In this document: piece by piece, positions 33,252 to 43,837 of the stretch
Layout: each line of letters begins with the position of its first letter
Position numbering within the stretch: the stretch's first letter is position 1
Assembly: GCA_963920525.1 (NCBI GenBank)
Contig: OY986435.1
Location: 297,762,708-297,826,707, forward strand
Direction: 5' to 3'
Origin: Dichetophora obliterata
Lineage: Eukaryota; Arthropoda; Insecta; Diptera; Sciomyzidae
Length of the DNA stretch: 64,000 nucleotides
Translations under genes and position numbers: made by a program
The notes under the pieces: model-generated
Databases searched by the model: none
What the model was told of the DNA's origin: nothing
What the model saw: only the letters and a program-made list of their open reading frames with translations

Positions 33252-34100
33252 ATTTTATTGTCCCCGTGCAAGGAAGGATCCTACCGGCTGCGCTCTCTGA
33301 GAGGATACGCGTTGGTCCTACGGTCGCCGAGCGACGTCCTACCTACGGTTTGTTTGCCGGCGCTTAAGAGTGCCACTGGCAACTACTCAAAAAAAATACC
33401 TATTTCGCCGTCACCCTTAGGTGCATTCAGGCGTGGAGGTTTTTATTTATACTTACTTGGGGGGGGGTCCTCCGACTGGAATATCTGGCCTTCTTCAGTA
33501 AAAAGAAATTGGTTGCAATTGTTTTGACTTGATTCACATTAATCCATTTATTTTAGCGGGGACCAGATATTTATAACATATCTGGCCGCGCTTCTTCTTC
33601 TTCATTTTTACAAACTTATTACATACTTAATTCTACTTATTGATTAATCAGCGGTTGCGTAATTTTATCTTCCGCCTTTGGCTTAAATTAACTTCATTAT
33701 TAAGTTCTTATTACAATATAAAACATATTCTTACATACTTATTTAATGATGCCAACTTGGGCCGAACAAACATACAAACATGTATGACATGTGTAATTGG
33801 GTCATATTCCAACGTTAAATTCTTATTTAAATTATACTTGTTTTGCGTTATTCGCTTAGCCAAACTGTGTGTATGTTAAATACAACAATAAAATATTGAA
33901 ATTAATTTACCTCTGGTTTTTTCATGGTCAACATTTTACGCTGGCCGCAGAGAAGTAAATTGTTGGCTTTATTTTATTGTCTTTAAATAAAATTAAAACT
34001 GATCGCCCAGTTGTTGTGGTAGATCAGTGTTCATTTTATTGTCTTACTTTTATTTTAATTGACTGGCCTTGGCATTGAAAGTGCCGCAATGCAATGAATG
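33252..34100 (-). other. Probable 5' LTR and duplicated primer-site region
   Basis: This lies upstream of the primer site in the sense of the element. On the minus strand it holds TATAAATA-type motifs (near 33440 and 33573), several AATAAA motifs, and a repeated ACAATAAAAT phrase (near 33253, 33980 and 34040). A short palindrome CCAGATAT/ATATCTGG is at 33562-33584. The outer LTR edge could not be fixed because the 3' LTR is absent. Confidence 0.45.
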
Positions 34101-35710
34101 TTGATAGCACGCTTAGTTGTTGCGGTGGATCAACTTTCATTGCCAGCACTTGGCCACTGGTAGAAAGACAATATTTTGGGGAATACCTCGTTGTGAGTCA
34201 CAACACCATGGAAATAAAAAATTGCAAAACGCCTTGAGTAAATACATCTTCAGAGTGCGTCAATTAATTATTGCGAAAAGGCAAAATACATCTAGTCAAA
34301 ATTTTTTTGGCATCTAGTCAAAATTAATATAGATAATTTTTTTTTTAACTCATAAAATAACTTACACTAAGTAAGTAATAATAATAACTATCGCTTCGTT
34401 CAATTTATGCAAAAATTAAAGTTTTTTTATAATTCTTATTATAACTTCATTTGAAGTTTGGTGCACGATAGCAAAAAAACTATAGGTCATAGCAGGCCTA
34501 TAGCCAGACCAAGAAGACAGAGGGGGCAGGCATGAATCTTGGGGGGTAATTTTTTTGTTTTTTCATTTAAATAAAAAAAAACAATTTTTTAACGTGTAAA
34601 ATGAATACATTACACATATTTATTAAAAAACAGTTAATTTTATAATATATAAATATATATGTAGATCTTTTTATACATAAGAATAGTACATAAAAAAAAA
34701 TATAAAAATTAATTCAGGACTTTGTAATAAAATGAAGGTTAAAATAAAAGACTTATTTAGAGTGGCTAGAATGTATAAGAAAGAGTAGCGAAATGGGCTA
34801 ACATATGTATAAGACATTTTTTAAGTAAAACAAATAAAAAAAATTGAATTAACCCTCATCCGTCGTTTGCATCAAATTGATGCAAATTTTTTATTCAGAT
34901 TTATATATTAAGAACAAACATGCATGTTTCGATTTAAATCTTTTGTTTTATTAAATTTTTGCTAGAAAGAAGATTTGCAGATTTTTTATTAATTAATAAA
35001 CATTCATCATGCATAAAAAAAATTTAAAATTAAAAACATTTCAATGAATTATATATTCTTTTTGTATCTGCATCAAATTGGTGCACAACATGCTTTTCGT
35101 TTCTAGAAAGTTCCTACACGCAGAGAAAAGACATGGTTGAGACATGATTACTGCAATAATAATTTTTTACTAAAAATATTGTATTATTTCTGCAAACACA
35201 AATTTTTGCCTTAAAAAAAGGTCATTATTTACTAATAATGGTACCAAAAATAACATAAAAGTTGAAATCATAACATCATTGAAATCGTCAACATACTATG
35301 ATTATAGAGACAAACATATTAGAATTTTGAATGTTTTTCTGAACTATTCTTTGATGGTTGGCAAACGAAGCCGAACATAACCAAAAATCGAAAGAATTTA
35401 TTGTGTCTTAACAGTTTGCAGGAAAAACATTCACTTCATTCAGACACAATAAGTTTTATCGATTCCTGGCTATGTGCCGTTTTGTTTGTCAACTGTTCAA
35501 TTACTGTGGTTTGTTTTTAATCGCCTTATCTTAAAAACAGCACGCTGAAAAGTGACCATTTCGACTTTAATTGTAGCAAACATATTTCTATTTACCGTAA
35601 ATATATTTCACAATTCTGACCATATTTTGTTTATCACACATATTACTATTTTTGTGACAATGCATTTAATGTACCGTGCTTATGAATGTTATTAGTCAGG
35701 CGAGCGATAG

Positions 35711-35878
35711 TAGCAGCAGTGGCCTACTAGTAGTGTGCGTGGCTGTTAAGCGAAAAAGCCGCGGTTCAAACCCCAGCTCGAACAGAAAATTTTATCAAAT
35801 GATTTTTTTATTGAATTAATATTTCTGTAGAGCCCAGGCAATGGAAATTGGAGTGCATGAAAATAAAAAATAAAATGA
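35711..35878 (+). mobile_element. tRNA-derived SINE, shorter copy
   Basis: The head has an A-box-like TGGCCTACTAGTAGTGTGCG (from 35720) and a perfect B-box GGTTCAAACCC (35764-35774). The body motif attgaattaatatttctgt matches the SINE at 2541-2871. It ends in an A-rich tail at about 35860-35875. No clear target repeat was found. It lies inside copy B of the TA-flanked MITE. Confidence 0.65.
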
Positions 35879-36018
35879 TTGTTTCAATAATATTCTTGAT
35901 CCTAAAAATAAATTCATAATATAGTTGTTGCTATCATTCTATTTTCGACCCAATAAGAGAATAATGATTGTTTCAATAATATTTTGGTTCCTACAAAAAA
36001 GTTCCTTTTCTATATATA

Positions 36019-36939
36019 CAGGGTCCGCCAAATAACTTTTTTTTTTTGAAAATTCTATTAAAAAAAAACTACTAAATATTTTCTAAAATTTCTTCTTTTA
36101 TTTGAAAGTACAATCTTTCCGGTTAATAATGGAAAATAATTTCATTCAAATGGCTGCCTCGGCTGGCCACGCAGTAGTCCACACGATCGGTCCAATTTTT
36201 AAGCACATTATCGATTGTGTGCAGCTGTATTTCACCAATGGCTTCACGAATATTGTCCTTTAAAGCGTCAATTGTCTCTGGCTTGTCGGCGTAACACTTA
36301 TCTTTGAGGGCACCCCACAAATAATAGTCTAACGGTGTCAAATCGCAGCTCCGAGGTGGCCAAACGACATCAGCTCTGCGGCTGATAATGCGATCTTCAA
36401 AAACAGGGCGCAAAACATCGAGTGTAGCTTCGGCTGTGCAGCACGTAGCGCGGTCCTGTTGAAACAAAATGTTGCCAATATCCTCCTCTTCAATTTTTGT
36501 GAATAAAAATTCGTTCAATATGGCCCGATAACGATCACCATTGACTGTAACGGCCACTCCTTGCTCATTTCCGAAGAAAAATGGCCCAATTATGCCTCTG
36601 GACCAAAATCCGCACCAAACAGTGACTCGTTTTGGGTGCAACGGCTTTTCAATGTATGCGTGCGGGTTTTCTGTGCCCCAAATGCGACAATTTTGCTTGT
36701 TTACATACCTGCCAAGATCACAATGAGCTTCATCTGAAAAGATGATTTTTTTGGCAAAATCGGGATCATGATTTTCAAAGTAATGTCGCAATATTTCCCA
36801 GCGTTGTTCAAGCGTATACACAACCATATTCGTTCAGCGGAAGGATAAAACTAATTATGAGTCAAATCAGACATGAGCTAAGTGTTACCATTCACGAAAT
36901 AAGCACTAGTTGAAAAAAAACTTAAGATGGCGGACCCTG
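36019..36939 (-). mobile_element. Mariner/IS630-type transposon with internal deletion
   Basis: The terminal repeats CAGGGTCCGCCA are perfect for 12 bases at both ends, and TA flanks the element (36017-36018 and 36940-36941). At 921 bp it is shorter than autonomous relatives of about 1.3 kb. It carries one long frame with the catalytic domain but without the DNA-binding region. It is inserted in the TA-flanked MITE copy B. Confidence 0.9.
36123..36827 (-). CDS. Mariner-like transposase lacking the helix-turn-helix region
   Basis: The 234-codon frame is open from ATG at 36827 to a stop at 36123. Residues 1-20 (M-V-V-Y-T-L-E-Q-R-W) look like the N-terminus of this transposase group. They join directly to the catalytic domain. 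Catalytic residues are visible: I-I-F-S-D-E-A-H (residues about 28-35), I-L-F-Q-Q-D-R-A (about 120-127) and R-S-C-D-L-T-P-L-D-Y (about 159-168), with 36 residues between the second and third aspartates. About 100 residues that should hold paired helix-turn-helix DNA-binding motifs are missing, apparently by an in-frame deletion. The protein could still dimerise or compete but should not bind its ends; this is inference. R in Q-Q-D-R is unusual, as G is common there. Confidence 0.85.
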   Translation of the reverse strand: MVVYTLEQRWEILRHYFENHDPDFAKKIIFSDEAHCDLGRYVNKQNCRIWGTENPHAYIEKPLHPKRVTVWCGFWSRGIIGPFFFGNEQGVAVTVNGDRYRAILNEFLFTKIEEEDIGNILFQQDRATCCTAEATLDVLRPVFEDRIISRRADVVWPPRSCDLTPLDYYLWGALKDKCYADKPETIDALKDNIREAIGEIQLHTIDNVLKNWTDRVDYCVASRGSHLNEIIFHY

Positions 36940-37402
36940 TAGTTGTAGTAATCATTTTATCATGATCAAAAAAATATTATATGTTTAAGGACATGTTAGC
37001 AACAATCATAATTCGAATCATACTATGATCCTCTTAAAACATGGTTGTTGCAATTATGTTTTTTCTCTGCGTGTATGGATGCGGGTTAAAAAATTATTAA
37101 TTTTCAAATCTTATTTTTTGATAGCAAAGGTTGGCAGTAGGTTGGTAGCAGTAGAAATTTGAAAAATTGTAACAATTTGTCTAAAATGTTTTGTTTAACA
37201 AATTTCATATACATATTCAAGTCATGAATAAGATGAATGTGTATATTTTTTGTTATTTTAAACTAAACTAATTTTAAAGCAATAAACAAAATTCATATTA
37301 ATTATTCATTTAAAGTTTTCATTGTTTGCCAGGGGAGGAAAACGGTTGTAGTAGGGGGCATTGCCCCCCTTTCCCCACCTTATCTACAGGCCTGGGTCAT
37401 AG

Positions 37403-38196
37403 TTCTAAGCATAATTCGAATAAGTGGGAGATATAGGTTTCAGCTACTGTTTAAAAAGACAGCATACCTCTAGCTGTCAAAGATCTATAATAAAAGCAAC
37501 ACTTTGTAGCGTAATTATAGAAAATATCTGATACAAATGGAAAAAATTACAAAGTTCTGGTAGAGGGCCAAAAGTTATATTTATCTAAAAAATGAAAGGC
37601 TTATTTTAAATCAGTACAAATTTATGCAATTTATGGCACCCTTAGCGTTTTGAAATTCCAAAAACAAAATATCGGCATAGCTTTATGTCCATATAAGGCC
37701 AACAGCCATTTCAAATCGCCCTGCGCCAGCATTCATCATTTTTCAAATTCTACAACACTTAGCGAATTACATTTTATGGGTAAATAGAAACTTGTTAACT
37801 AACGCTTTGAACATAAATCTAATTTTATTTTTCCTAATACATATTAAAACTGGTCTATTGCTATATACTAACGCAATTTATTTGCGAACACATCAACCGC
37901 AAGTGGTTTTCTGTAAACTTCAAGAGTTGCGTAATACATTGTAAGACGTGTCGTGCATAAACTTTATAAAGACTTCCTAATGTCAATGGTTCCTATGATG
38001 CATGATTTTTTATATTGCACAAAAAAATAGTTTTGGTTTGGAAAATGTTTTGTTGAATCTTTTGTTCAAGCAAAATTCGCTCATATAATTCTTATTAATT
38101 AAAAAAAATTATAGAAATGTAGTGATTTCCATATGCATCAATATACATTTAGATATCTACTTAGTGTAAGAATAGTGTTTAAGCTTATTGTTTCCT
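37403..38196. other. AT-rich spacer, no gene seen
   Basis: No coding or RNA gene signal was recognised. Confidence 0.55.
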
Positions 38197-38200
38197 TTAA

Positions 38201-38754
38201 GGGGATGGTAATGTTTTAAAAATTTTGGGATTTTTATTTGTTTCTGAATGTACAACATTTCAAAAGTATTTTGAAAAAATTGCGATCTACTTGTCGAAAT
38301 TGTAAAATCTACTTGATAGATCATTTTGAAATTTTTTTTCACTACTTCTACACATAAATCAACAGGTAATACCGAAGCGTTTTTTTCCTATTTTAAAATA
38401 ATAAAATAACCTCAATTGTTCAGCGAAAATCGCGTTTTTGACTTCAAAACGCTACCTAAAAATAAAAACATTTTAAAAAAATCTTCAGTATTACCTCGGA
38501 AAACATATTACCTTTTTAACTAATTTTGATTTTTATTTTCAGATTTGCTAACCTCTAATCGTGTTCACCGCAAAACAACTTTTTGAAGGCGCCTCTTTAT
38601 AAGGCGGATTTATTTATCGATAATTTAAATTTTTTTTTTTCAAATTAAAATATACTTTAACATGTCTATTAAATAAATACACCAACATTATTTATGATTT
38701 CACAAAAAAATCATGAAAACATGCCTTTTTTGGCTTTAAAACAGTACCATTCCC
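38201..38754. mobile_element. MITE with TTAA target (piggyBac-type)
   Basis: TTAA lies on both sides (38197-38200 and 38755-38758). The ends are GGGGATGGTAATGTTTTAAA and, reversed, GGGAATGGTACTGTTTTAAA, with two differences in 20 bases. The 554-bp interior is non-coding; a 61-codon minus frame at 38157-38342 crosses the left end. TTAA targets with G/C-rich ends fit piggyBac-like mobilisation. Confidence 0.7.
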
Positions 38755-39351
38755 TTAAGATATTTACCCTAATTGACCTAATGCTGTCGAATATTAATAT
38801 ATTTAGCTCTAAATGAAAGTGTTAAGATTCCAATATATTTACGGAGATCATCAATTTTCACAGTAAAGTTGTGGTCACTGACAAATTGTAAAAAAAAATA
38901 ATGATTTATATTTTAACTAAACTTCTGCAGAAGCGCAGTAGCTAATAGAATAAATTAGAAATGTGATGCAATATAATCATGCACTTTTAATGTGTATTAA
39001 TAAATATAATATTGTAACTTATAGTAGCGATTCATATAGGAATCAGTATGCATCATAGGGCTAAGTATCATTTGTATTTGGGTTATATTGTTGACAAATA
39101 AGATTAAATCTTTTGAATGCCAGCCACATAGATGACGGAAATAAGAACATTATATATTATAAAACTAACTAAAACTAACCTCAGCTAACATCAAAATTTA
39201 TGTTGTCCATGGTAAAAAGACAATAAAGTATTAAGAATTAATAACAGTTAAAACTGTATAACATAATGAAAAGCACTTAAAAGTTAATCATGAGAATAAA
39301 GCAAAAGAATAGAAGTTAAAGGAGAGAAGCATAAAAAGAAATATTAGGTTT

Positions 39352-40208
39352 TTAAGAAAAGTGTTCGAAAAATAAATGCTTAAAGGTATTTCTATAAGTA
39401 ATATTTCTAATATTTGTGGGTAGTGAATTCCACGATTTGATTGCGCTTACAAAAAACAATCTACTGGAGTTGATGAAATTATATCTGAGAATTAAAATGT
39501 TCATGCCTCTGCTAGATCTACAAAAAAATAGATTTTCGAACAAGTATCTAGGGCTCTGTGTGATAATTATTCTATGCAGGAACACACAGCTTCCTGCTTC
39601 GAGATGACTTAATAGGCCTCTTCCAAGTAATTGCTTCGAAAACATAGTTACATAGTTACATAGTCATATTTCCTTTGGCCCATAAACGTAGCGAGCAGCA
39701 TTGTTGAAAGCAACTAAAAGCTTACGCGCCGACAGCGAATCAAGCTTGCAATATACTGCTTCCGATTAAGTAACTAAGGGTAACAATAGCTGCAATACCA
39801 ATTTTCGTCTAATTTCTACGTTCACAAAACTTTCAGTTATTCGCAGGCTTCGCAGGCCAAAATAAACTTTTTTAACACAAGAGTAAATATGATCATCGCA
39901 TGACAGAGTTGAATTTATTATATAACCGAGGTTAGTTACTTTACTGACAAAATTGAGCTTCACGTTATTGAGAAGAATTGGAGGCAAATCTCGAACAAAA
40001 AGCATATTTTTCATGATTTTAAAGGGTTTAACATGAGCAGATTATTCTTTGCCCATTTAGCTATCATGTTTAAGTCCTCATTAACTCTGGCACAAAGATT
40101 CTCTATCAGAACGATTGGCCTGGACATATACAATTGGAGGTCATCAGCGTAAGCGTGCATTTTAACGTGCTTACACCTGGTAAAGATGTCATTGGAAAAG
40201 ATTGTAAA
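39352..40208 (-). pseudogene. LINE reverse transcriptase, YADD and C-terminal part
   Basis: Beyond the MITE the minus strand reads F-T-I-F-S-N-D-I-F, then H-A-Y-A-D-D-L-Q-L-Y, the intact active site (about 40140-40165). The thumb and C-terminal region follow: L-G-Y-I-I-N-S-T-L-S-C-D-D-H-I (about 39880-39940), then after a break near 39760, F-L-H-R-I-I and N-S-L-P-T-N-I-R-N (about 39420), and a stop at 39352. One or more frame breaks lie near 39650-39770 and near 40020. Confidence 0.8.
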
Positions 40209-40210
40209 TA

Positions 40211-40435
40211 ATGCTTGGTTTTCACTATGTCATTTTCAGTGGTCAGTTGCTGTCAGTCAAATTGAAAATGACAAAATGTTGACATTTTTTCTACATTTGG
40301 CAATCTTGTAAAATTAAAAACAAATAAATTATTAAATTCAGCTATGCAGAAAATGTTCTAGCGTTTTATTAAGCTGATATTTTAGGTGATAAAATTTTGT
40401 GTCGTCATTAAAATGACATAGTGAAAACCAAGCAT
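40211..40435. mobile_element. 225-bp MITE with perfect terminal repeats, inserted in LINE RT
   Basis: The ends are ATGCTTGGTTTTCACTATGT plus six more matching bases, perfect over 26 bp. TA occurs on both sides (40209-40210 and 40436-40437). Taking out the MITE and one TA lets the reverse transcriptase frame continue in phase from G-P-L into F-T-I-F-S-N-D-I-F. This directly shows the empty site. Perfect ends suggest a fairly recent insertion. Confidence 0.9.
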
Positions 40436-40977
40436 TACAAGGGGCCAAGAACTGAGCCTTGCGGCACTCCGCTACCTATAGTTTTAAACTCAGAAAAATT
40501 TAACGCAGATTTAACTTTTTGTGATCTATGAACCAGATAGTTATTTATAAGATGAACAGCAGCCGCAGAAAAGCTAAAATTTTGCAAAACTTTTATACAT
40601 AGTATTGAATGATTGACTGTATCAAAAGCTTTTGTAAAGTCTAGTAATGTAATGTGACCCATATCATGCGGAACTATGATATCATCAAGTATTTTGACCA
40701 TTGCAGTCGAACAGCTGTGACCAGGCCGAAAACCAGACTGGAGATAAGACATTAGTTCAGAAGTGTGTACATGATTAGAAATCTGCTCTGCCATGAGCGA
40801 CTCACAAACTTTAGACAAACAAGATAGCAGACTTATTGGTCGAAAGTCACATGGTTGGCAAGCGAATGATTTTTTTGCAATGGGAATTATAATTGCTACT
40901 TTCCAAATTTCAGGGTAGCATGCAGAAGTGAAGCAATAATTTATTATATGGGTGAGCGGACCAAGAACAAAAGGCAA
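40436..40977 (-). pseudogene. LINE reverse transcriptase, fingers and palm
   Basis: The frame shows W-K-V-A-I-I-I-P-I-A-K-K, D-F-R-P-I-S-L-L-S-C-L-S-K, G-F-R-P-G-H-S-C, L-L-D-F-T-K-A-F-D-T-V-N-H and G-V-P-Q-G-S-V-L-G-P-L. These are ordered blocks of LINE reverse transcriptase, the last but one holding the first catalytic aspartate. The frame is cut off at the MITE insertion immediately after G-P-L. Upstream (40980-41100) the sequence is recognisable but shifted. It begins with no real start codon, being part of a longer polyprotein. Confidence 0.85.
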
Positions 40978-41100
40978 TAAGAGTTTAATACATAGTTTTA
41001 AGTACTAGCTTAATAAAATGAAAGCATGCCATTAAAATCAACTGATATTATGTCGTGTTCAGTTACTCCTTCTCATTAAAAATGCTTTCAAGTAGGCAAC

Positions 41101-42254
41101 TCCCTTGCCAGAATACAGTTACAAATACTTACGTTGCATTTTTCAGTACAGTTTATAGGAAATAAGAAAATCACATAGCAAAATTTAGCAACTGCTTCAC
41201 ATGTTTGGGATACAGTCTGCTACAAAGTACCACTAACAATAAACAACATAAGTTCCAGCATTCCTTAAACGATGCCTTCCAATTTCAGAGTAAATATTTG
41301 TTGAGGTGCACATCACTCGTTCTCTTTGGCCAGGCACAGTATTTCAGACCAGTTAAAATAATTTTAAAAATTTTTATTTTATTTTTTTATTTTTTTATTT
41401 AACGTTCCCAAAACATACCTCTATCATAATTTAAATTGTTATAACTAGATAAGATTAAAATATGGCAAATGCATATTGCTCTGTCTACAGTCTCATAATG
41501 ACATAATGACATACATCACAGGGTGACATATATGCACGATTTGTTAAATGTAATTTAATTTAATTTTTTTAAAGATATGTGTTTAATTTTTCGTAGCTGC
41601 ACGCTTGAATTGAATTTAGCATCTAAAACATATGGATGTAGAAATGTTTGCAACTATGTATGTAAAACTGTGTCTATTTAAATCTTAAACCCAAACGCTG
41701 AAAAAATGCCTGCTCCCCATTCATATTCAGCCTCTATCATATTTATGATAAGATATTTTTCCAATTATACGAAAATATGTAACACGAAAAGTAAACAAAA
41801 GATGACAGAAATATTAAACTTGTTATCCAAACTTTTAAAATACAAACACCAATAAAATTTTTCTTAAAATTAAAAATTAAAATTAAAAATTTTACTACTA
41901 TTCAGCATAAAATCATATTAAAATGAGTTAAATTGCGCCAAACCCAACACATCTTCACAACAAAAATTCGACACATAACCAATAATCTTCAGACTGTTTT
42001 CTTCTTTTTAGGAATATTTTCTGTAGTTCGTGCAGTCAAGACGCTGCAATAGGGGTATTTGCCTAGAAAAAACGCTAAAATTTTTTTTTCTTTTCCCAAT
42101 AGCCTGTATCACTTAGATACTTGGCTAAATAAAAGGGCTCTAAAAGGATTATAAAACTTATTTCTGACAAATTAAGCTATAAATTGGATTTCTTGGGTAC
42201 GTATTATTTGTATGTATTAAATAGATGGCATTTTAAATAATTTAATAATTTTGC
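41101..42254. other. Spacer, no gene seen
   Basis: AT-rich. A 65-codon plus frame at 41205-41402 ends in a T-rich tract and looks like chance. Confidence 0.5.
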
Positions 42255-42760
42255 TCATGATTCTTCTTCATCAACACATTCTTCATCCATTTCTTCGGCT
42301 GTTTTGTCATTTTCGCTTTCATAGGAATCCCGGAAGTCAACATTGCAAGAGCTTCTTTTGCGAATTGTGTACATTTTTGAAAAGTCAAGAGTCTTAAGTT
42401 TGTTATAAAAGGATCTAAACTAAAAAATGACCTTCATATACTATAAAAATTAGAATTATTTATTTTTAATTTTGGCCGTCCACTTCCAGCCGAGGTCAAA
42501 AAAATTTAAATTTAAAAACTGCTCATTTACATACATTCAAAACAAATCCAACAATTACTTAATTAAAGCTTCAACATCAATTCAACGAATTGTGTGCATA
42601 AAAATTAAAAAAAGTATGTTTCGATGGGTTTATACAACAGTTATAAAAAATTTTTGTATTTGAATTAAAAAATAATTTGTATTAAAAAAAAATATACCTG
42701 CACTTCTTTAGCTACTAATTTTTGGTAAGCTTTTATTTCCAATAAAATAAAACACCACAT
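42255..42760 (-). CDS. Candidate two-exon small gene, 75 residues, acidic C-terminus
   Basis: Unrecognised. Exon 1 (42760-42698) starts ATG and encodes 21 residues M-W-C-F-I-L-L-E-I-K-A-Y-Q-K-L through E-V-Q. It ends CAG/GTATAT, a fair 5' splice site. The intron is 278 bases (42697-42420) and ends in a T-rich tract, CATTTTTTAG. Exon 2 (42419-42255) is in phase and encodes 54 residues. These begin F-R-S-F-Y-N-K-L-K-T-L, pass a basic I-R-K-R and end in an acidic tail, E-E-M-D-E-E-C-V-D-E-E-E-S, then TGA. The composition of exon 2 looks coding, unlike the flanks. No signal peptide or known domain is seen. The true 5' end may be farther upstream, so this may be the last two exons of a larger gene, or a remnant from an unknown transposon. 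Confidence 0.4.
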
Positions 42761-42857
42761 TGATATTTGAAAAATCTAATTCTTGGTGCGAAAATATTAT
42801 TTTCCTTTTTATAATATGATTTGATATAATTTTACACTTTTTTAAACAATTAATTTA

Positions 42858-42868
42858 TTTTATTTTTT

Positions 42869-42960
<92 letters not shown>
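42858..42960. repeat. TTTA microsatellite
   Basis: About 100 bases of nearly perfect ATTT/TTTA tetranucleotide repeat. Confidence 0.95.
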
Positions 42961-42961
<1 letters not shown>

Positions 42962-43548
42962 ATCATAAGTACAATAAGAACTATGCTCTTTTATAGTACA
43001 ACATAAATACATAAATACAATTAATTTACATTAAATTTAATTAAAATTAATATTTAAATTGAAATTAAAATGAAAATGAAAAATTTTATATTAAAAATTT
43101 GAAATTAAAGTTAAAGTTAAAAATGTCCATAATTTTGCAAAATTATTAAAAATGAAAAACTATTATAGTTTTAAGTTTTAATTTTTATTGCCAATATTTC
43201 TGTTGCCGTTGGTAATTATCATTATGAAAAAACTGAAAATATATATTTACAGTGCTTTTGTTTTGCTCACAGACAAAGTGAATGTAGTCACATTAATTTT
43301 AAATTTAATAAAAAAAAAACCAAATTTGAATTTGATTTGTTTTATATATGATGTGTGAATATATGCTTTGATTCCTATAATCGTTTTTGTGTGTTCCTAA
43401 TAATAAAAAAGATACGCGATTTTGTTGCAGCGCACTTATATTGTTGCTATTATTTTGCGCAACACTGTACATTAATTTTTTATAACAATTACAGCTCTCT
43501 TCTGGAAAAGTAACAATTACATCAGGTTTGAAATCAGCGATCCCTTAA

Positions 43549-43833
43549 AGGGGTTACACATTAACGAACATGATCCTCAAACAACATGGCGGGTCTAACT
43601 TGTTCGAAAGAGGTAGCGTTTAAATTAAAGCAACGTGTTCGTCATACAAGTGAAGCATTTTTGTTGTTTTCAGCCATTATTTCGTTTTACAACCCTGGTT
43701 TGAATGAGAAAATCAAAAAGTTTTGCCAACTGGCCAACAGGTTCGACAAACCATCAAATTAGTTTCTTAACTATCAAATTGGTTCGAACATGGCTGCCAT
43801 ATGACGAACAGGTTCGCTAATGTGAAACCTCTT
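43549..43833. mobile_element. 285-bp MITE with TTAA target
   Basis: TTAA lies at 43545-43548 and 43834-43837. The ends share the pattern GAGGTTTCACATTAGCGAAC (right, reversed) and GGGGTTACACATTAACGAAC (left), 17 of 20 identical. It is inserted within an imperfectly repeated host sequence that contains GAAATCAGCGA (43530 and 43930). Non-coding. Confidence 0.6.
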
Positions 43834-43837
43834 TTAA

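Larger units (their letters stand above)
29971..34100 (-). mobile_element. Ty3/gypsy-like LTR retrotransposon, 5' half only
   Basis: Read right to left the order is: LTR-like sequence, primer binding site (33232-33251), a repeat-rich leader, gag (31827 leftward), zinc-knuckle region, a repeat-rich spacer protein, and the protease active site at about 29975-29998. There it meets a stop; no reverse transcriptase, RNase H or integrase follows, so the 3' part is lost. A Helitron-like element (32126-32484) is inserted in the leader. The right boundary is approximate because the LTR start was not found. Confidence 0.7.
35117..37073 (-). mobile_element. TA-flanked MITE, CACGCAGAGAAAA family (copy B)
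   Basis: Both ends begin CACGCAGAGAAAA and are flanked by TA (35115-35116 and 37074-37075). On the minus strand the first 130 bases match copy A at 4302. The alignment continues on the far side of the mariner at 36019-36939. The segment 35350-35480 carries an inverted pair around TTATTGTGTCT and AGACACAATAA shared with copy A. Confidence 0.7.
34493..37394. mobile_element. hAT-like element with 8-bp target duplication, host of a nest
   Basis: The ends are CAGGCCTATAGCCAGACC on the left and CAGGCCTGTAGATAAGGT on the right (reverse complement). A perfect 8-bp direct repeat GGTCATAG flanks it (34485-34492 and 37395-37402), the hallmark of hAT transposons. G- and C-runs sit just inside both ends. 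No hAT transposase is present. The interior contains a TA-flanked MITE with further insertions. Confidence 0.75.
39090..41100 (-). mobile_element. Non-LTR retrotransposon (Jockey/CR1-type), 3' part, interrupted by a MITE
   Basis: Reverse transcriptase and C-terminal sequence run from about 41100 down to 39352, with a 3' untranslated region to about 39090. The 3' untranslated region and C-terminus match a second copy at 47038-47842, as in the phrase TCTTTTGAATGC. The endonuclease is absent, so the copy is 5' truncated. A 225-bp MITE sits inside the reverse transcriptase. Confidence 0.8.
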
